From Paenibacillus sp. (GTDB lineage Bacteria > Bacillota > Bacilli > Paenibacillales > YIM-B00363), in the NCBI RefSeq assembly GCF_031177825.1, contig NZ_JAPSKE010000007.1, forward strand, positions 124,001 through 188,000: a DNA stretch of 64,000 nucleotides, read 5' to 3'. The notes beneath the pieces were generated by a model. The model searched no databases. It had not been told where the DNA came from and saw nothing but the letters and a program-made list of their open reading frames with translations. This document shows positions 16,099 to 24,602 of this stretch, one piece after another (positions within the stretch are counted from its first letter, which is position 1; each line of letters starts with the position of its first letter). The position numbers and the translations under genes are program-made.

Positions 16099-17721
16099 TC
16101 AATGATTGACGATGCCGATGCGTTCGTGCTTCCCTTCGCGATTGTCCAGTACGACCGTACGTCCGATCAACGCGTACCGGATGCTGTCGAGAATCGCTTC
16201 CCAGCTCGCTTCGATGACGTTCTCGCTGACGCCGACCGTGTTCCAGCTCGCGTCGAAGTCGGACGATTCGATCAAGACGCGCACCTTCGCCGCGGTCGCA
16301 TCCTTCTCGTTGATGACGCGCACCTTATAATCCGTCAGGTGAATGTCGCGGATGTCCGGGTAATACGTCTCCAGCGCCTTGCGCAGCGCATTGTCGAGCG
16401 CGTTGACCGGCCCGTTGCCTTCCGCCGCCGTATACACCGTCTCGCCGTGGACCTTTACCTTGACGATCGCTTCGGACGCGACCGGATTGTCGCCGGTCTT
16501 CTCGACGAGCAGCTTGAACGACTCGATCGTAAAGACGTTCTCCTGCTTGTCGTAGGCTTTGCGGATGAGCAGCTCGAGCGAAGCGTCGGCTCCTTCGAAT
16601 TGATACCCGCGATGCTCCATGTCTTTGATCGTCTGGATGAGCCGCTTCGTCGATTCGTTCTCGAGGTCGAAGTCGAGGTTCATCTCCTGCGCCTTGAACA
16701 CGAGATTGCTCTGGCCGGCGAGCTCCGAGACGAGCACCCGTTGGCGATTGCCGACGAGCTCCGGCTCGATGTGCTCATACGTCTTCGAGTGCCGCAGCAC
16801 CGCCGAGACGTGGATGCCGCCCTTGTGCGCGAACGCCGCGCTGCCGACGTACGGCTGATTGACCGGCATGCTGACGTTGGCGATCTCGCTGACGTACCGC
16901 GCGGCGCTGGTCAGCGTCGCGAGCTGTTCGTCGGAGACGCAGCGGAAGCCGCCGAGCTTGAGCTGTAAGTTCGGGATGACGGACACGAGGTTCGCGTTCC
17001 CGCACCGCTCGCCGAGGCCGTTGAACGTGCCTTGAACTTGCCGGGCGCCGGCTTGCACCGCCGCGAGCGAATTGGCGACGCCGAGCTCGCAGTCGTTATG
17101 AGCGTGGATGCCGATCGCCGTCCTCACCGAGGCGACGACGTCTTGGACGATCGCCGAAATTTCGCCGGGCATCGAGCCGCCGTTCGTGTCGCACAGCACG
17201 ATCCAGTCGGCGCCGGCCGCCTCCGCCTTGCGGATCGTCGCGAGCGCGTAATCTCTATTGTTCTTGTAGCCGTCGAAGAAGTGCTCGGCGTCGTAGATGA
17301 CTTCGAGCCCTTGCTCCTTCAAGTAGCGGACGGAATCGTATATCATCGCTTCGTTTTCTTCGAGCGTCGTCTGCAGCGCCGTCGTCACTTGGAAGTCCCA
17401 AGACTTGCCGAAGATCGTGGCGACGCGGACGCCCGACTCGAGGATGGCGTTCAGGTTGCCGTCCTCTTCGGGCTTGACGCCCTTGCGGCGCGTGCTGCCG
17501 AACGCGGTCACCTTCGCGTGCTTCAGGGACAGCGAAGCGACCCGTTTGAAAAATTCGATGTCTTTCCCGTTGCTTCCCGGCCATCCGCCTTCAATATAAT
17601 GAATGCCCAAGTCGTCCAACTTGGCGGCGATTTTCAATTTGTCTTCGACGGTAAGACTGACTCCCTCGCCTTGGGTCCCATCGCGTAACGTCGTGTCGAA
17701 GATCGTTACTTGTTGCGGCAT
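16099..17721 (-). CDS. cimA: (R)-citramalate synthase
   Basis: A 540-residue enzyme that condenses pyruvate with acetyl-CoA to citramalate, the first step of the threonine-independent route to isoleucine. An HMGL-like TIM barrel (about 1-275) carries TTLRDGTQGEGVSL, with the metal ligand and catalytic Arg-Asp pair, and HAHNDCELGVANS with metal-binding His residues. The linker and the C-terminal LeuA-type allosteric domain (about 395-525) are intact. The EGVSLT version of the motif and the length distinguish it from 2-isopropylmalate synthase. GGAGG lies 8 nt upstream of the ATG. It is monocistronic with a short leader and no T-box. Confidence 0.92.
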   Translation of the reverse strand: MPQQVTIFDTTLRDGTQGEGVSLTVEDKLKIAAKLDDLGIHYIEGGWPGSNGKDIEFFKRVASLSLKHAKVTAFGSTRRKGVKPEEDGNLNAILESGVRVATIFGKSWDFQVTTALQTTLEENEAMIYDSVRYLKEQGLEVIYDAEHFFDGYKNNRDYALATIRKAEAAGADWIVLCDTNGGSMPGEISAIVQDVVASVRTAIGIHAHNDCELGVANSLAAVQAGARQVQGTFNGLGERCGNANLVSVIPNLQLKLGGFRCVSDEQLATLTSAARYVSEIANVSMPVNQPYVGSAAFAHKGGIHVSAVLRHSKTYEHIEPELVGNRQRVLVSELAGQSNLVFKAQEMNLDFDLENESTKRLIQTIKDMEHRGYQFEGADASLELLIRKAYDKQENVFTIESFKLLVEKTGDNPVASEAIVKVKVHGETVYTAAEGNGPVNALDNALRKALETYYPDIRDIHLTDYKVRVINEKDATAAKVRVLIESSDFDASWNTVGVSENVIEASWEAILDSIRYALIGRTVVLDNREGKHERIGIVNH

Positions 17722-17773
17722 TCCGGCGTCCTCCCTTGCGTATCCAAGTTTCCGTATTGCAGCGATTTCGAAT

Positions 17774-17782
17774 ATTATAGCA
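17774..17782 (-). promoter_or_regulatory. Extended -10 promoter of cimA
   Basis: On the minus strand TGCTATAAT, a perfect -10 with the TGn extension, about 50 nt before the cimA ATG; no good -35 is seen. Confidence 0.6.
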
Positions 17783-17902
17783 CGGTTTGCAAGGTTGGAA
17801 TATCCTTTTTCCTCGAAGGGCGCGCGCTTGACCGGGCGGCGGGCTCGCGAGTATGCTGAAATCAGCAGCCTGGAAGAGTCGTTTTTTGCAGGTTAGGGTG
17901 AG

Positions 17903-19189
17903 ATGATGGTCAACGAAGACGCATATCCCAAGAGCGGGAGAGTCATATTGCATATCGACATGAACGCCTTCTACTGCTCCGTGCACGAGGCGGCGGAGCC
18001 GGAGCTGTACCGCGGCAAGCCGACGGCGGTCGCGGGCAGCGCGGAGGCGCGCAAGGGCATCGTCGTGACGTCGTCGTACCCGGCGCGGGCGAGAGGCGTC
18101 AAGACGGGCATGACCGTACGGGAGGCGACGCGCCTGTGCCCCGGGCTGATTCTGCTGAAGCCCGACTTCGACTTGTACCGCAGCTACTCGCTTGCGTTCC
18201 TGCGCATCGTGGAGAGCGTGTCGCCGCTCGTGGAGCCGGTGTCGATCGACGAATGCTACGTCGATATTACCGGCTCCAAGCAGTTCGGCCCGCCGCTCGC
18301 GATCGCGGGCGAGCTGCAGCGGCGCATTCGCGAGGAGCTCGGCCTGCCGTGCTCGATCGGCGTCGCGCCGAACAAGCTGCTGGCGAAGACGGCGTCCGAC
18401 ATGAAGAAGCCGAACGGGCTGACGGTGCTGCGGCTGCGGGACGTGCCGAGGGTGCTCTGGCCTCGGCCCTGCGACGAGCTGCACGGCATCGGCTCGAAGA
18501 CGGCCGCGAAGTTGGAACGGCTCGGCATCCGGACGCTCGGCGCGCTGGCCGAAGCCGAGGAAGGGTTCCTCGTCGCGCATTTCGGCACCGTCGGCCGATG
18601 GCTGAAGCGCGCCGCGAACGGACGGGACGACGCGCCGGTGAACGCCGAGCGGGAGCAGGCGAAGTCGGTCGGCCACACGGTGACGCTGCCGGAGGACGTC
18701 ACGGAGCCGGGCGAGGCGCGGAGGGTGCTGCTGAATTTGGCGGATCAGGTGACGCGGCGGCTCCGGCGCAAGGGGTTGATCGCCTCCACGGTCCAGATCA
18801 CGATTCGCCGGCCGGACATGAAGACGATCACGAGAGCCGTCACGCTGCCGGCCCCTACGGACGAGGCGGCGGTCGTGCATCGCGCGGCATGCGCGTTGTT
18901 CGAGAAGCATTGGCCCGATCGCGCGCCGGTGCGGCTGCTCGGCGTCGCCTGTCAGAACTTGCGGGAGAAGGACGACGTCCCGATGCAGCTCGATCTGTTC
19001 GAGTATCGGGAGCAGCCGAAGAAAGCGGAACTCACTACCGTGATGGACCGCATTCGGGACAAGTACGGAGAGAGCGCCATCTTGACGGCGGGCATGCTCG
19101 GCGACGATCCGGCTTCCCGCATCCGAAATAAGAAGGAACGAGGCACCTCGCTGCAGATGGATCATCTAGAAGGGAACGAAGAGGAATGA
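17903..19189 (+). CDS. dinB: DNA polymerase IV (Y-family)
   Basis: A 428-residue translesion polymerase. The palm carries Asp19 in HIDMNAFYCSV and Asp116-Glu117 in SIDECYVD, the metal-binding catalytic set. The helix-hairpin-helix thumb (about 190-235, LHGIGSKTAAKLERLGI) and little-finger domain (about 250-360) are complete. A beta-clamp-binding motif QLDLF lies at 362-366, followed by a C-terminal tail of about 60 residues. It starts at tandem ATG codons after AGGGTGAG. No LexA box was seen in the 180-bp divergent region. The next gene overlaps it by 4 bp. Confidence 0.95.
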   Translation: MMVNEDAYPKSGRVILHIDMNAFYCSVHEAAEPELYRGKPTAVAGSAEARKGIVVTSSYPARARGVKTGMTVREATRLCPGLILLKPDFDLYRSYSLAFLRIVESVSPLVEPVSIDECYVDITGSKQFGPPLAIAGELQRRIREELGLPCSIGVAPNKLLAKTASDMKKPNGLTVLRLRDVPRVLWPRPCDELHGIGSKTAAKLERLGIRTLGALAEAEEGFLVAHFGTVGRWLKRAANGRDDAPVNAEREQAKSVGHTVTLPEDVTEPGEARRVLLNLADQVTRRLRRKGLIASTVQITIRRPDMKTITRAVTLPAPTDEAAVVHRAACALFEKHWPDRAPVRLLGVACQNLREKDDVPMQLDLFEYREQPKKAELTTVMDRIRDKYGESAILTAGMLGDDPASRIRNKKERGTSLQMDHLEGNEEE

Positions 19190-19674
19190 GCGTAAAGGAG
19201 ACCCCGGTCATCGCGTTCGTCGGACATCCGGACAGCGGGAAGACGACGTTGGCCTCGCAGGTGACGCGTTATTTTCATACTAGAGGATTGAAGGTTCTGT
19301 CGGTCGCGGAAGCGGACGAGGAAGACGAAGCGATTCGCGAGAAGTTCTCGATCGCCGGCGCCGCCGACGTCCGATTCGTCGCCGGGGCGGAAGGTCCGGC
19401 GGGCGGGGATTTCGATCCGGACCGGCGGTTCGACGTCGTCGTCGCCGACGGCCTGATCCGTTCCGGCGCGCCGAAGGTGTTCGTGTTCCGCACGGAAGAA
19501 CAAGCCGCGCTGCTGACGGACGCGCTCGCGCCGGTCGTCGCCGCCGTGACGAAGGGGTCGTTTTCCAAAGATAACGACGCAGGCTTACCGGTATACTACT
19601 TCCATGAACTCGACGACTTAGTCGACGAGCTGGAACGCCGGTTCCTGCGAGGGGATTCGTCCGATATCGTTTGA
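19186..19674 (+). CDS. MobB-like P-loop NTPase
   Basis: A 162-residue protein with a Walker A motif GHPDSGKTT at residues 13-21 right after the first beta strand, as in MobB (molybdopterin-guanine dinucleotide biosynthesis protein B) and related small GTP-binding proteins. Much of the middle is acidic and short on conserved MobB features, so only the fold is secure. It overlaps the dinB stop as ATGA and is translationally coupled to it. No molybdenum cofactor genes lie nearby, so a role linked to MoCo is doubtful. The fer promoter overlaps its stop codon. Confidence 0.65.
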   Translation: MSVKETPVIAFVGHPDSGKTTLASQVTRYFHTRGLKVLSVAEADEEDEAIREKFSIAGAADVRFVAGAEGPAGGDFDPDRRFDVVVADGLIRSGAPKVFVFRTEEQAALLTDALAPVVAAVTKGSFSKDNDAGLPVYYFHELDDLVDELERRFLRGDSSDIV

Positions 19675-19699
19675 ATTTTGGGCCGGGTTGTATTATGAT
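19671..19699 (+). promoter_or_regulatory. fer promoter
   Basis: TTGAAT (19671-19676), 17-bp spacer and TATGAT (19694-19699), overlapping the upstream stop codon. Confidence 0.65.
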
Positions 19700-19708
19700 G
19701 ACAAATGA

Positions 19709-19984
<276 letters not shown>

Positions 19985-20011
19985 TTTTTCCAAGTTCCAT
20001 ATGGAAGTCAG

Positions 20012-20044
20012 ACCTTCCTCCGATCAAGCGGGGGGAGGTTTTTT
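20012..20044 (+). terminator. fer terminator
   Basis: ACCTTCCTCCG and CGGGGGGAGGT form a stem around a 6-nt loop and are followed by T residues. Confidence 0.8.
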
Positions 20045-20060
20045 GCGTGCAAAGATTGTA

Positions 20061-20089
20061 TTGCGGACTTGTCTTTAACACCGTAAAAT
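20061..20089 (+). promoter_or_regulatory. Promoter of the FecR-domain gene
   Basis: TTGCGG (20061-20066), 17-bp spacer and TAAAAT (20084-20089). A small GGCGTT/AACGCC hairpin follows in the leader (about 20099-20117). Confidence 0.6.
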
Positions 20090-20139
20090 GAAAGATGGGC
20101 GTTTCATACTCAACGCCGATAGGGTAGGAGGACGAAACT

Positions 20140-22509
20140 GTGAGAAGAGCGAAGCAATGGGCAATAACGTTATTGGTTTTCACCCTTGTGTTCGGCATGT
20201 TCGGCGGTACGGCCCTCGGCGCGTCTACGCGATTCGCCTTGGTAACCGACGTGACCGGAACCGTGAAGGTGACGAAGGCCGGCGGGACGAAGGAGATTCG
20301 GGTATTCGACGGTATGGGCCTGAACGAAGGCGATAAGCTGAAGGTCGAGAAGGGCGGCAGCGTGACGCTGAAGGTCGCCGACCGGGACGACGAAGTGGTA
20401 TTAGGGGATACTTGGAACGGTACGCTGTCCAAGCTGAAGGACAAGGCGGGCGGCAGCGATACGGCCGTGAAGACGTGGGCCGGCTCGATGTACAGTAAGG
20501 TAGAGAAAATTACGGGCTCCAGCAGTACATATAAGGTAGAGACGCCGACGGCGGTCATGGGCGTGCGAGGCACGCACTTTACGGTTTCGATCGATCCGAT
20601 CACCGGTCTTCCGACGATGTTCGTCAGCGCCGGCAAGGTCGAGGCGGCAAGTCCGGGACAAGAGGATTCGACGCTGCTGCTTCCTGCGCAGCAGATTACT
20701 ATATATCCGGACGCACCGCCGGAGGCCGGCGTATCGTACGTGGATCCGTCGGAAATCGTCAAGCAAGCGGACAAGAGCGTCATCGAGGCGCTGTTGAAGA
20801 ACAAGACGTTGATCGACGAGGAGAACGAAGAAATCTTGAACGATCTCTCGGAAACCGGCGACGCGAGTCAAGAAGGCACGTTGAGATTGGAAGAGCAGGA
20901 AGCTCTAGACCGATATAGATCTAACGTCGAGAATGCGTTGTTCAACATCTTGAAGACGGCCGTGGACACCGGAACGATCGACGAGGAAGAAACGCAAGAC
21001 ATTATCGAAGCCGCCAACCAAGGGATTTCGGATCAGGATCGGCAATACGACTTGAACCGGGACGTGCCGCCGATCGACCGGACGGCGGGGGTCGATCCCT
21101 CGGCGGAGCGGCAGCGCGAGCAGCAGCGGCAGCGGGCGGAAGAGAGAAAGCAGCAGCAGGTGCAGCAGAAGGAAGAGAAGAAGTCGGAAGTCACGAACAA
21201 TAACGCGTCATTGATTCAACAAATTCAACAAGCGGCGCAGCAGCAGCAGCAAGCGAACCAACAAGCGCAAGAGCAGAAGAAGCAGGAAGCGACGGACCGC
21301 CTCCTACAGCAGCTGTCCCAGCAGCAGCGCGACGCGCTTCAGCAGCGGGTAGAGCAGAAGGAGCAAGAGAAGCAGCAGCAGGAAACCGGGAAAGCCCCGA
21401 CGACGCCGACGCAGCCTACCCAGCAGCCTGATTCGTCGTCGGACGACCGGACCGCGACGACGACGACGGTCGAGCTGAGCAAGAGCGAGCTGGTCGTAGG
21501 GGAAGCGATTACGATCACCGCCAGCGTGAAAAATAACATCACCGGCAACGCGGTTCCGGACGGCGCCACGGTGACGTTCCGCAAAGGCGCGACTTCGATC
21601 GGCACGGCGACGACGTCCGGCGGCAAGGCCGTACTGAGCCTGACGGCGGCGCAAAGCTTGACGACGTTCCCGATGGGCACGCATGCAGTGAACGCCATCT
21701 ATCCGGGGATGGGTTCTCTTGAAAGCAGCACGTCCTTCTCGCAGTCGCTGAAGGTGAAGAGCGCGACGACGATGACCGTCGAAGGACCGACTTCGTCCGC
21801 GATCGGCGCGACGTTCACGCTCGGCGTTACGGTCGCCGCGACTTCGCCGGGCACCGGCACGCCGGTCGGCACGGTCGAGCTGTACGATAGCTCCTTAAAG
21901 ATCGGCGAGAAGACGCTAGTTTCGGGGGCGACTTCGTTCGAACTGAAGCCGAACGCGACGGCGCCGACGACGAAGACGTATAGAGCGGTCTATAAACCTA
22001 GCGATACGGCTCTATATGTCGGGAACGAAAAGACGTTTACGCACGACATCGTGTCGCCGACGCCGGCTTCACCGGAGTTGACGCTGGCGAAGACGGATAC
22101 GACGAACGGCTTCGATATCGCGGTGAAGCTCGATAACTTCACGGGCGCGAAGAAGCTGTACGGCATGCAGCTTCATTTCGTCAGCGGAAGAACGGTGAGC
22201 CCGGCGCTTCCGACGAACTCGACGTATTACACGGCGGATAAGTTCCCGGAGCAGACGGCCGAGGTGCTCCGATACGTCGACGGCGTGAACGAAAGCGGGC
22301 AGGAGCTGCGCGAGCAAATCTACTCCTTGACATTGTACGGCAGCGGAACCGCGGTCGCGTTCGACGAGGACGAGACGATGGCGACGCTCAAGTTTACGAA
22401 ACCGTCCGGCATCGGCGACCCGGAGTTGTTCCAGTACGTCTATGCGCAATTCGTGTTCGAAGACGGGACGTCTTATGTGCCGGCAGCAACGTATTCTTGG
22501 ACCTACTAA
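20140..22509 (+). CDS. Secreted FecR-domain protein with Gln-rich coil and Ig-like repeats
   Basis: A 789-residue exported protein. A signal peptide (residues 1-27, ending TALGAS) is followed by a FecR domain (about 35-180, with KVETPTAVMGVRGTHFTV). An acidic helical stretch follows (about 195-310), then a Gln/Glu/Arg-rich probable coiled coil (about 320-415) and a Thr/Pro/Ser linker. Two bacterial Ig-like (Big_3-type) domains span about 435-535 and 540-645, and a C-terminal beta domain (about 650-789) resembles cohesin-type modules. No cell-wall anchor is visible. The GTG start has GGAGG 8 nt upstream. It is followed 19 bp later by another secreted protein gene. FecR here is unlikely to be an iron anti-sigma factor, because the protein has no transmembrane regulatory part. 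Confidence 0.85.
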   Translation: MRRAKQWAITLLVFTLVFGMFGGTALGASTRFALVTDVTGTVKVTKAGGTKEIRVFDGMGLNEGDKLKVEKGGSVTLKVADRDDEVVLGDTWNGTLSKLKDKAGGSDTAVKTWAGSMYSKVEKITGSSSTYKVETPTAVMGVRGTHFTVSIDPITGLPTMFVSAGKVEAASPGQEDSTLLLPAQQITIYPDAPPEAGVSYVDPSEIVKQADKSVIEALLKNKTLIDEENEEILNDLSETGDASQEGTLRLEEQEALDRYRSNVENALFNILKTAVDTGTIDEEETQDIIEAANQGISDQDRQYDLNRDVPPIDRTAGVDPSAERQREQQRQRAEERKQQQVQQKEEKKSEVTNNNASLIQQIQQAAQQQQQANQQAQEQKKQEATDRLLQQLSQQQRDALQQRVEQKEQEKQQQETGKAPTTPTQPTQQPDSSSDDRTATTTTVELSKSELVVGEAITITASVKNNITGNAVPDGATVTFRKGATSIGTATTSGGKAVLSLTAAQSLTTFPMGTHAVNAIYPGMGSLESSTSFSQSLKVKSATTMTVEGPTSSAIGATFTLGVTVAATSPGTGTPVGTVELYDSSLKIGEKTLVSGATSFELKPNATAPTTKTYRAVYKPSDTALYVGNEKTFTHDIVSPTPASPELTLAKTDTTNGFDIAVKLDNFTGAKKLYGMQLHFVSGRTVSPALPTNSTYYTADKFPEQTAEVLRYVDGVNESGQELREQIYSLTLYGSGTAVAFDEDETMATLKFTKPSGIGDPELFQYVYAQFVFEDGTSYVPAATYSWTY

Positions 22510-22528
22510 GGACTCATAAGGAGATTAT

Positions 22529-24091
22529 ATGAAAATCATTCGAACCTTAAGTCTTAGCACCCTCGCGGCGGCGCTTCTCTTCGGGGGAGCGGCCGGCGCG
22601 AACGCGGCGATCTATTCGCCGGAAGGCCGGCCCTTGATCGAGTCGTTCGACGTCGCGGGCAGCGGGGAGTTCGACGAGCTGAACGGAGCGGCGGCGGAAG
22701 CGTCGTTCCGGCATCCGGGCGCGGTATTGGCGCTGAGGGACGGATCTCTGCTCGTCGCGGATACCGGCAACCACCGCATCCGCCAGATGAAAGGCGGGAA
22801 CGTGTCCGGCTATGCCGGCGTGGAGGTTACGGTCTTGTTCGACGACGCGGGCTTGCCGGCGGGCGCGCTGCAGGACGGTGTTCGCGAACTGAGCTTCTTC
22901 TGGAGTCCGGCGGGCCTGGCCGCCGATGCGAGCGGCAACGTCTACGTGGCGGACAAGGGCAATCACGCCATTCGCAAGATCGCCGCGAACGGCGCGGTGT
23001 CGACCATCGCGGGCAATGGCGTGCTCGGCTACAAAGACGGCGCGGGAGCGGAAGCGGCGTTCGATTCGCCGTCGGACGTCGCGGTCGCGAGAGACGGCAC
23101 CGTCTATGTAGCGGATACGTTGAATCACGCGATCCGCAAGATCGACGCGGCAGGCAACGTGACGACGCTGAACGCGTTGTCCAAGCGGGCGGTCGAGGCG
23201 TTCGAAGGCGTCGTCGAGGAAGCGGGCGACTTCAAGGACGGACCGATCGCGGAAGCGTTGTTTAACGAACCGACGGGACTGGCGTTGGATGCCGAAGGGA
23301 ATCTATACGTAAGCGACACCGGCAATCAGCGCATTCGATATATCGACTTCGCCGCGGGCACGGTGACGACGGTCGCCGGCGGCGGCCGGTACGCGAAGGA
23401 TGCGTTGTACGTAGAAGGCTTCTACGTCGACGGAGCGGCCGCCGACGCAAGATTTTACAGCCCGAAGGGGCTGGCGGTAGACGCGGAAGGCGGTCTGTAC
23501 ATCGCGGACAGCTTAAACCACAGCATCCGGTATTTGAAGGACGGCAAGGTCGTCACGGTCGTCGGCAACGTCGACGGGGAGTACGGCATCGCGAACGGCA
23601 TCGATCAGAGAGCGATGGTCGATTATCCGTCCGACGTCGCGATCGGCGCGGACGGCAGCTTGTACGTCTCGGACACGTATAATAACAAGATTCGTAGAGT
23701 CGAGTTTTACGAGCTTCCGAACGGGTGGGCGGCGAACGGCGAGATCCGCGTATTGTTCAACAACAATGCGGTCTCGTTCGATGCGAAGCCGGAGCTGCGT
23801 TCGAACCGGACGATGGTGCCGGTGCGGGCGATCGCGGAGGCGATGGGCTATGAAGTCGCGTTCGAGGGCAACGATATCGTCTTGTCCGGCGCGAGCGGCA
23901 CGATTCGACTTACGATCGGCGCTCACGAAGTGAGACAGACGGCGGACGGCGTGACGACGACGACGGAGATCGACGCGGCGCCGTACGTCGCGGACGGCCG
24001 TACGTACGTGCCGGTTCGATTTTTCGCCGAGCAGGTCGGCGTCGACGTCGATTGGCACGGCGCGTCGACGACGGTCATTCTGAGAGAGTAG
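22529..24091 (+). CDS. Secreted NHL-repeat beta-propeller with copper-amine-oxidase N-type domain
   Basis: A 520-residue exported protein. A signal peptide (1-27, ending GANAAI) is followed by five or six NHL repeats (about 45-400), each with a V-Y/L-V-A/S-D-T/K-x-N-H/Q-x-I-R pattern such as VYVADKGNHAIRKI. Residues about 405-520 form the domain annotated as copper amine oxidase N-terminal, with the signature RTMVPVRAIAEAMGYEV and a second copy TYVPVRFFAEQVGV. This domain is common in secreted Paenibacillus proteins and does not imply oxidase activity. AAGGAG precedes the ATG. It probably forms an operon with the FecR protein and may bind it; both roles are unknown. Confidence 0.88.
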   Translation: MKIIRTLSLSTLAAALLFGGAAGANAAIYSPEGRPLIESFDVAGSGEFDELNGAAAEASFRHPGAVLALRDGSLLVADTGNHRIRQMKGGNVSGYAGVEVTVLFDDAGLPAGALQDGVRELSFFWSPAGLAADASGNVYVADKGNHAIRKIAANGAVSTIAGNGVLGYKDGAGAEAAFDSPSDVAVARDGTVYVADTLNHAIRKIDAAGNVTTLNALSKRAVEAFEGVVEEAGDFKDGPIAEALFNEPTGLALDAEGNLYVSDTGNQRIRYIDFAAGTVTTVAGGGRYAKDALYVEGFYVDGAAADARFYSPKGLAVDAEGGLYIADSLNHSIRYLKDGKVVTVVGNVDGEYGIANGIDQRAMVDYPSDVAIGADGSLYVSDTYNNKIRRVEFYELPNGWAANGEIRVLFNNNAVSFDAKPELRSNRTMVPVRAIAEAMGYEVAFEGNDIVLSGASGTIRLTIGAHEVRQTADGVTTTTEIDAAPYVADGRTYVPVRFFAEQVGVDVDWHGASTTVILRE

Positions 24092-24098
24092 CAGCGGG

Positions 24099-24133
24099 AA
24101 GGTCGCTCCAGCGGATGGGGCGACCTTTTTTTT
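24099..24133 (+). terminator. Terminator after the NHL-repeat gene
   Basis: AAGGTCGC and GCGACCTT pair around a loop of about 15 nt and are followed by eight T residues. Confidence 0.8.
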
Positions 24134-24228
24134 GTTGTTCGGGGGGAGGCGGCGGGCGCAAAACGGGGGCCGAACGCGCAGCGCCTTGCGACCGAACGCG
24201 GCAGGTCGGCACCGATGCGCCGCCAACG

Positions 24229-24263
24229 AAAAAAGTCCGTCGAACGAAACCCGTTCGACGGAC
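24229..24263 (-). terminator. Terminator of the 46-residue membrane protein gene
   Basis: A perfect 12-bp inverted repeat (GTCCGTCGAACG / CGTTCGACGGAC) with a 5-nt loop; on the minus strand six T residues follow. Confidence 0.85.
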
Positions 24264-24299
24264 CGTGCCCCGCATGGCGGCGGCTCTATATAGCCGAGA

Positions 24300-24440
24300 T
24301 TAATTGTTCACGAAGATGACGAGCGCAATCAAGAGTACGAGCAGTACGCCGAGCGAGATGCCGGCAATCTTAAGCGCCTTGGGATTGCCTTCATCTTTCT
24401 TCGGTTTCCGCAGCGGCTGGAGCGTCTTGCGCTTGGCCAT
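24300..24440 (-). CDS. 46-residue single-pass membrane protein
   Basis: A small gene with full expression signals. The basic N-terminus (MAKRKTLQPLRKPKKDEG) is followed by a hydrophobic helix of about 20 residues (IAGISLGVLLVLLIALVIF) and ends VNN, predicting one membrane span with the N-terminus inside by the positive-inside rule. AAGGAG lies 10 nt upstream of the ATG, a sigma-A promoter (24485-24513) lies further upstream and a strong terminator follows. Coding is therefore well supported although the protein is tiny. Function is unknown. Confidence 0.78.
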   Translation of the reverse strand: MAKRKTLQPLRKPKKDEGNPKALKIAGISLGVLLVLLIALVIFVNN

Positions 24441-24484
24441 AGCCTCTTCTCTCCTTCGGATGGGGTAGGTTGTATTGTACTCTC

Positions 24485-24513
24485 ATTGTAAACGGTTTCG
24501 ACAACCTTTTCAA
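24485..24513 (-). promoter_or_regulatory. Promoter of the small membrane protein gene
   Basis: On the minus strand TTGAAA (24508-24513), 17-bp spacer and TACAAT (24485-24490). Confidence 0.75.
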
Positions 24514-24602
24514 CGAGAGGAACGCGCCGCTTTCTTTTTCTTGGAAAAACTTTTACACTAAGGAGATAGGGAAAAGAGTCGGAGAAAGCAGGTAGAAGCC
24601 AT

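Noticed and set aside
15487..16968. 493-codon frame on the plus strand across the tlpA-like gene and cimA
   Set aside because: It is a frame-shifted shadow of the TlpA gene continued as antisense of cimA, and runs through the terminator between them.
17722..17800. T-box leader for cimA
   Set aside because: The distance from promoter to start is about 50 nt and no T-box sequence or antiterminator is present.
20088..20140. Possible c-di-GMP riboswitch in the leader of the FecR-domain gene
   Set aside because: Only a simple GGCGTT/AACGCC hairpin is present; the leader is about 45 nt, too short for the aptamer.
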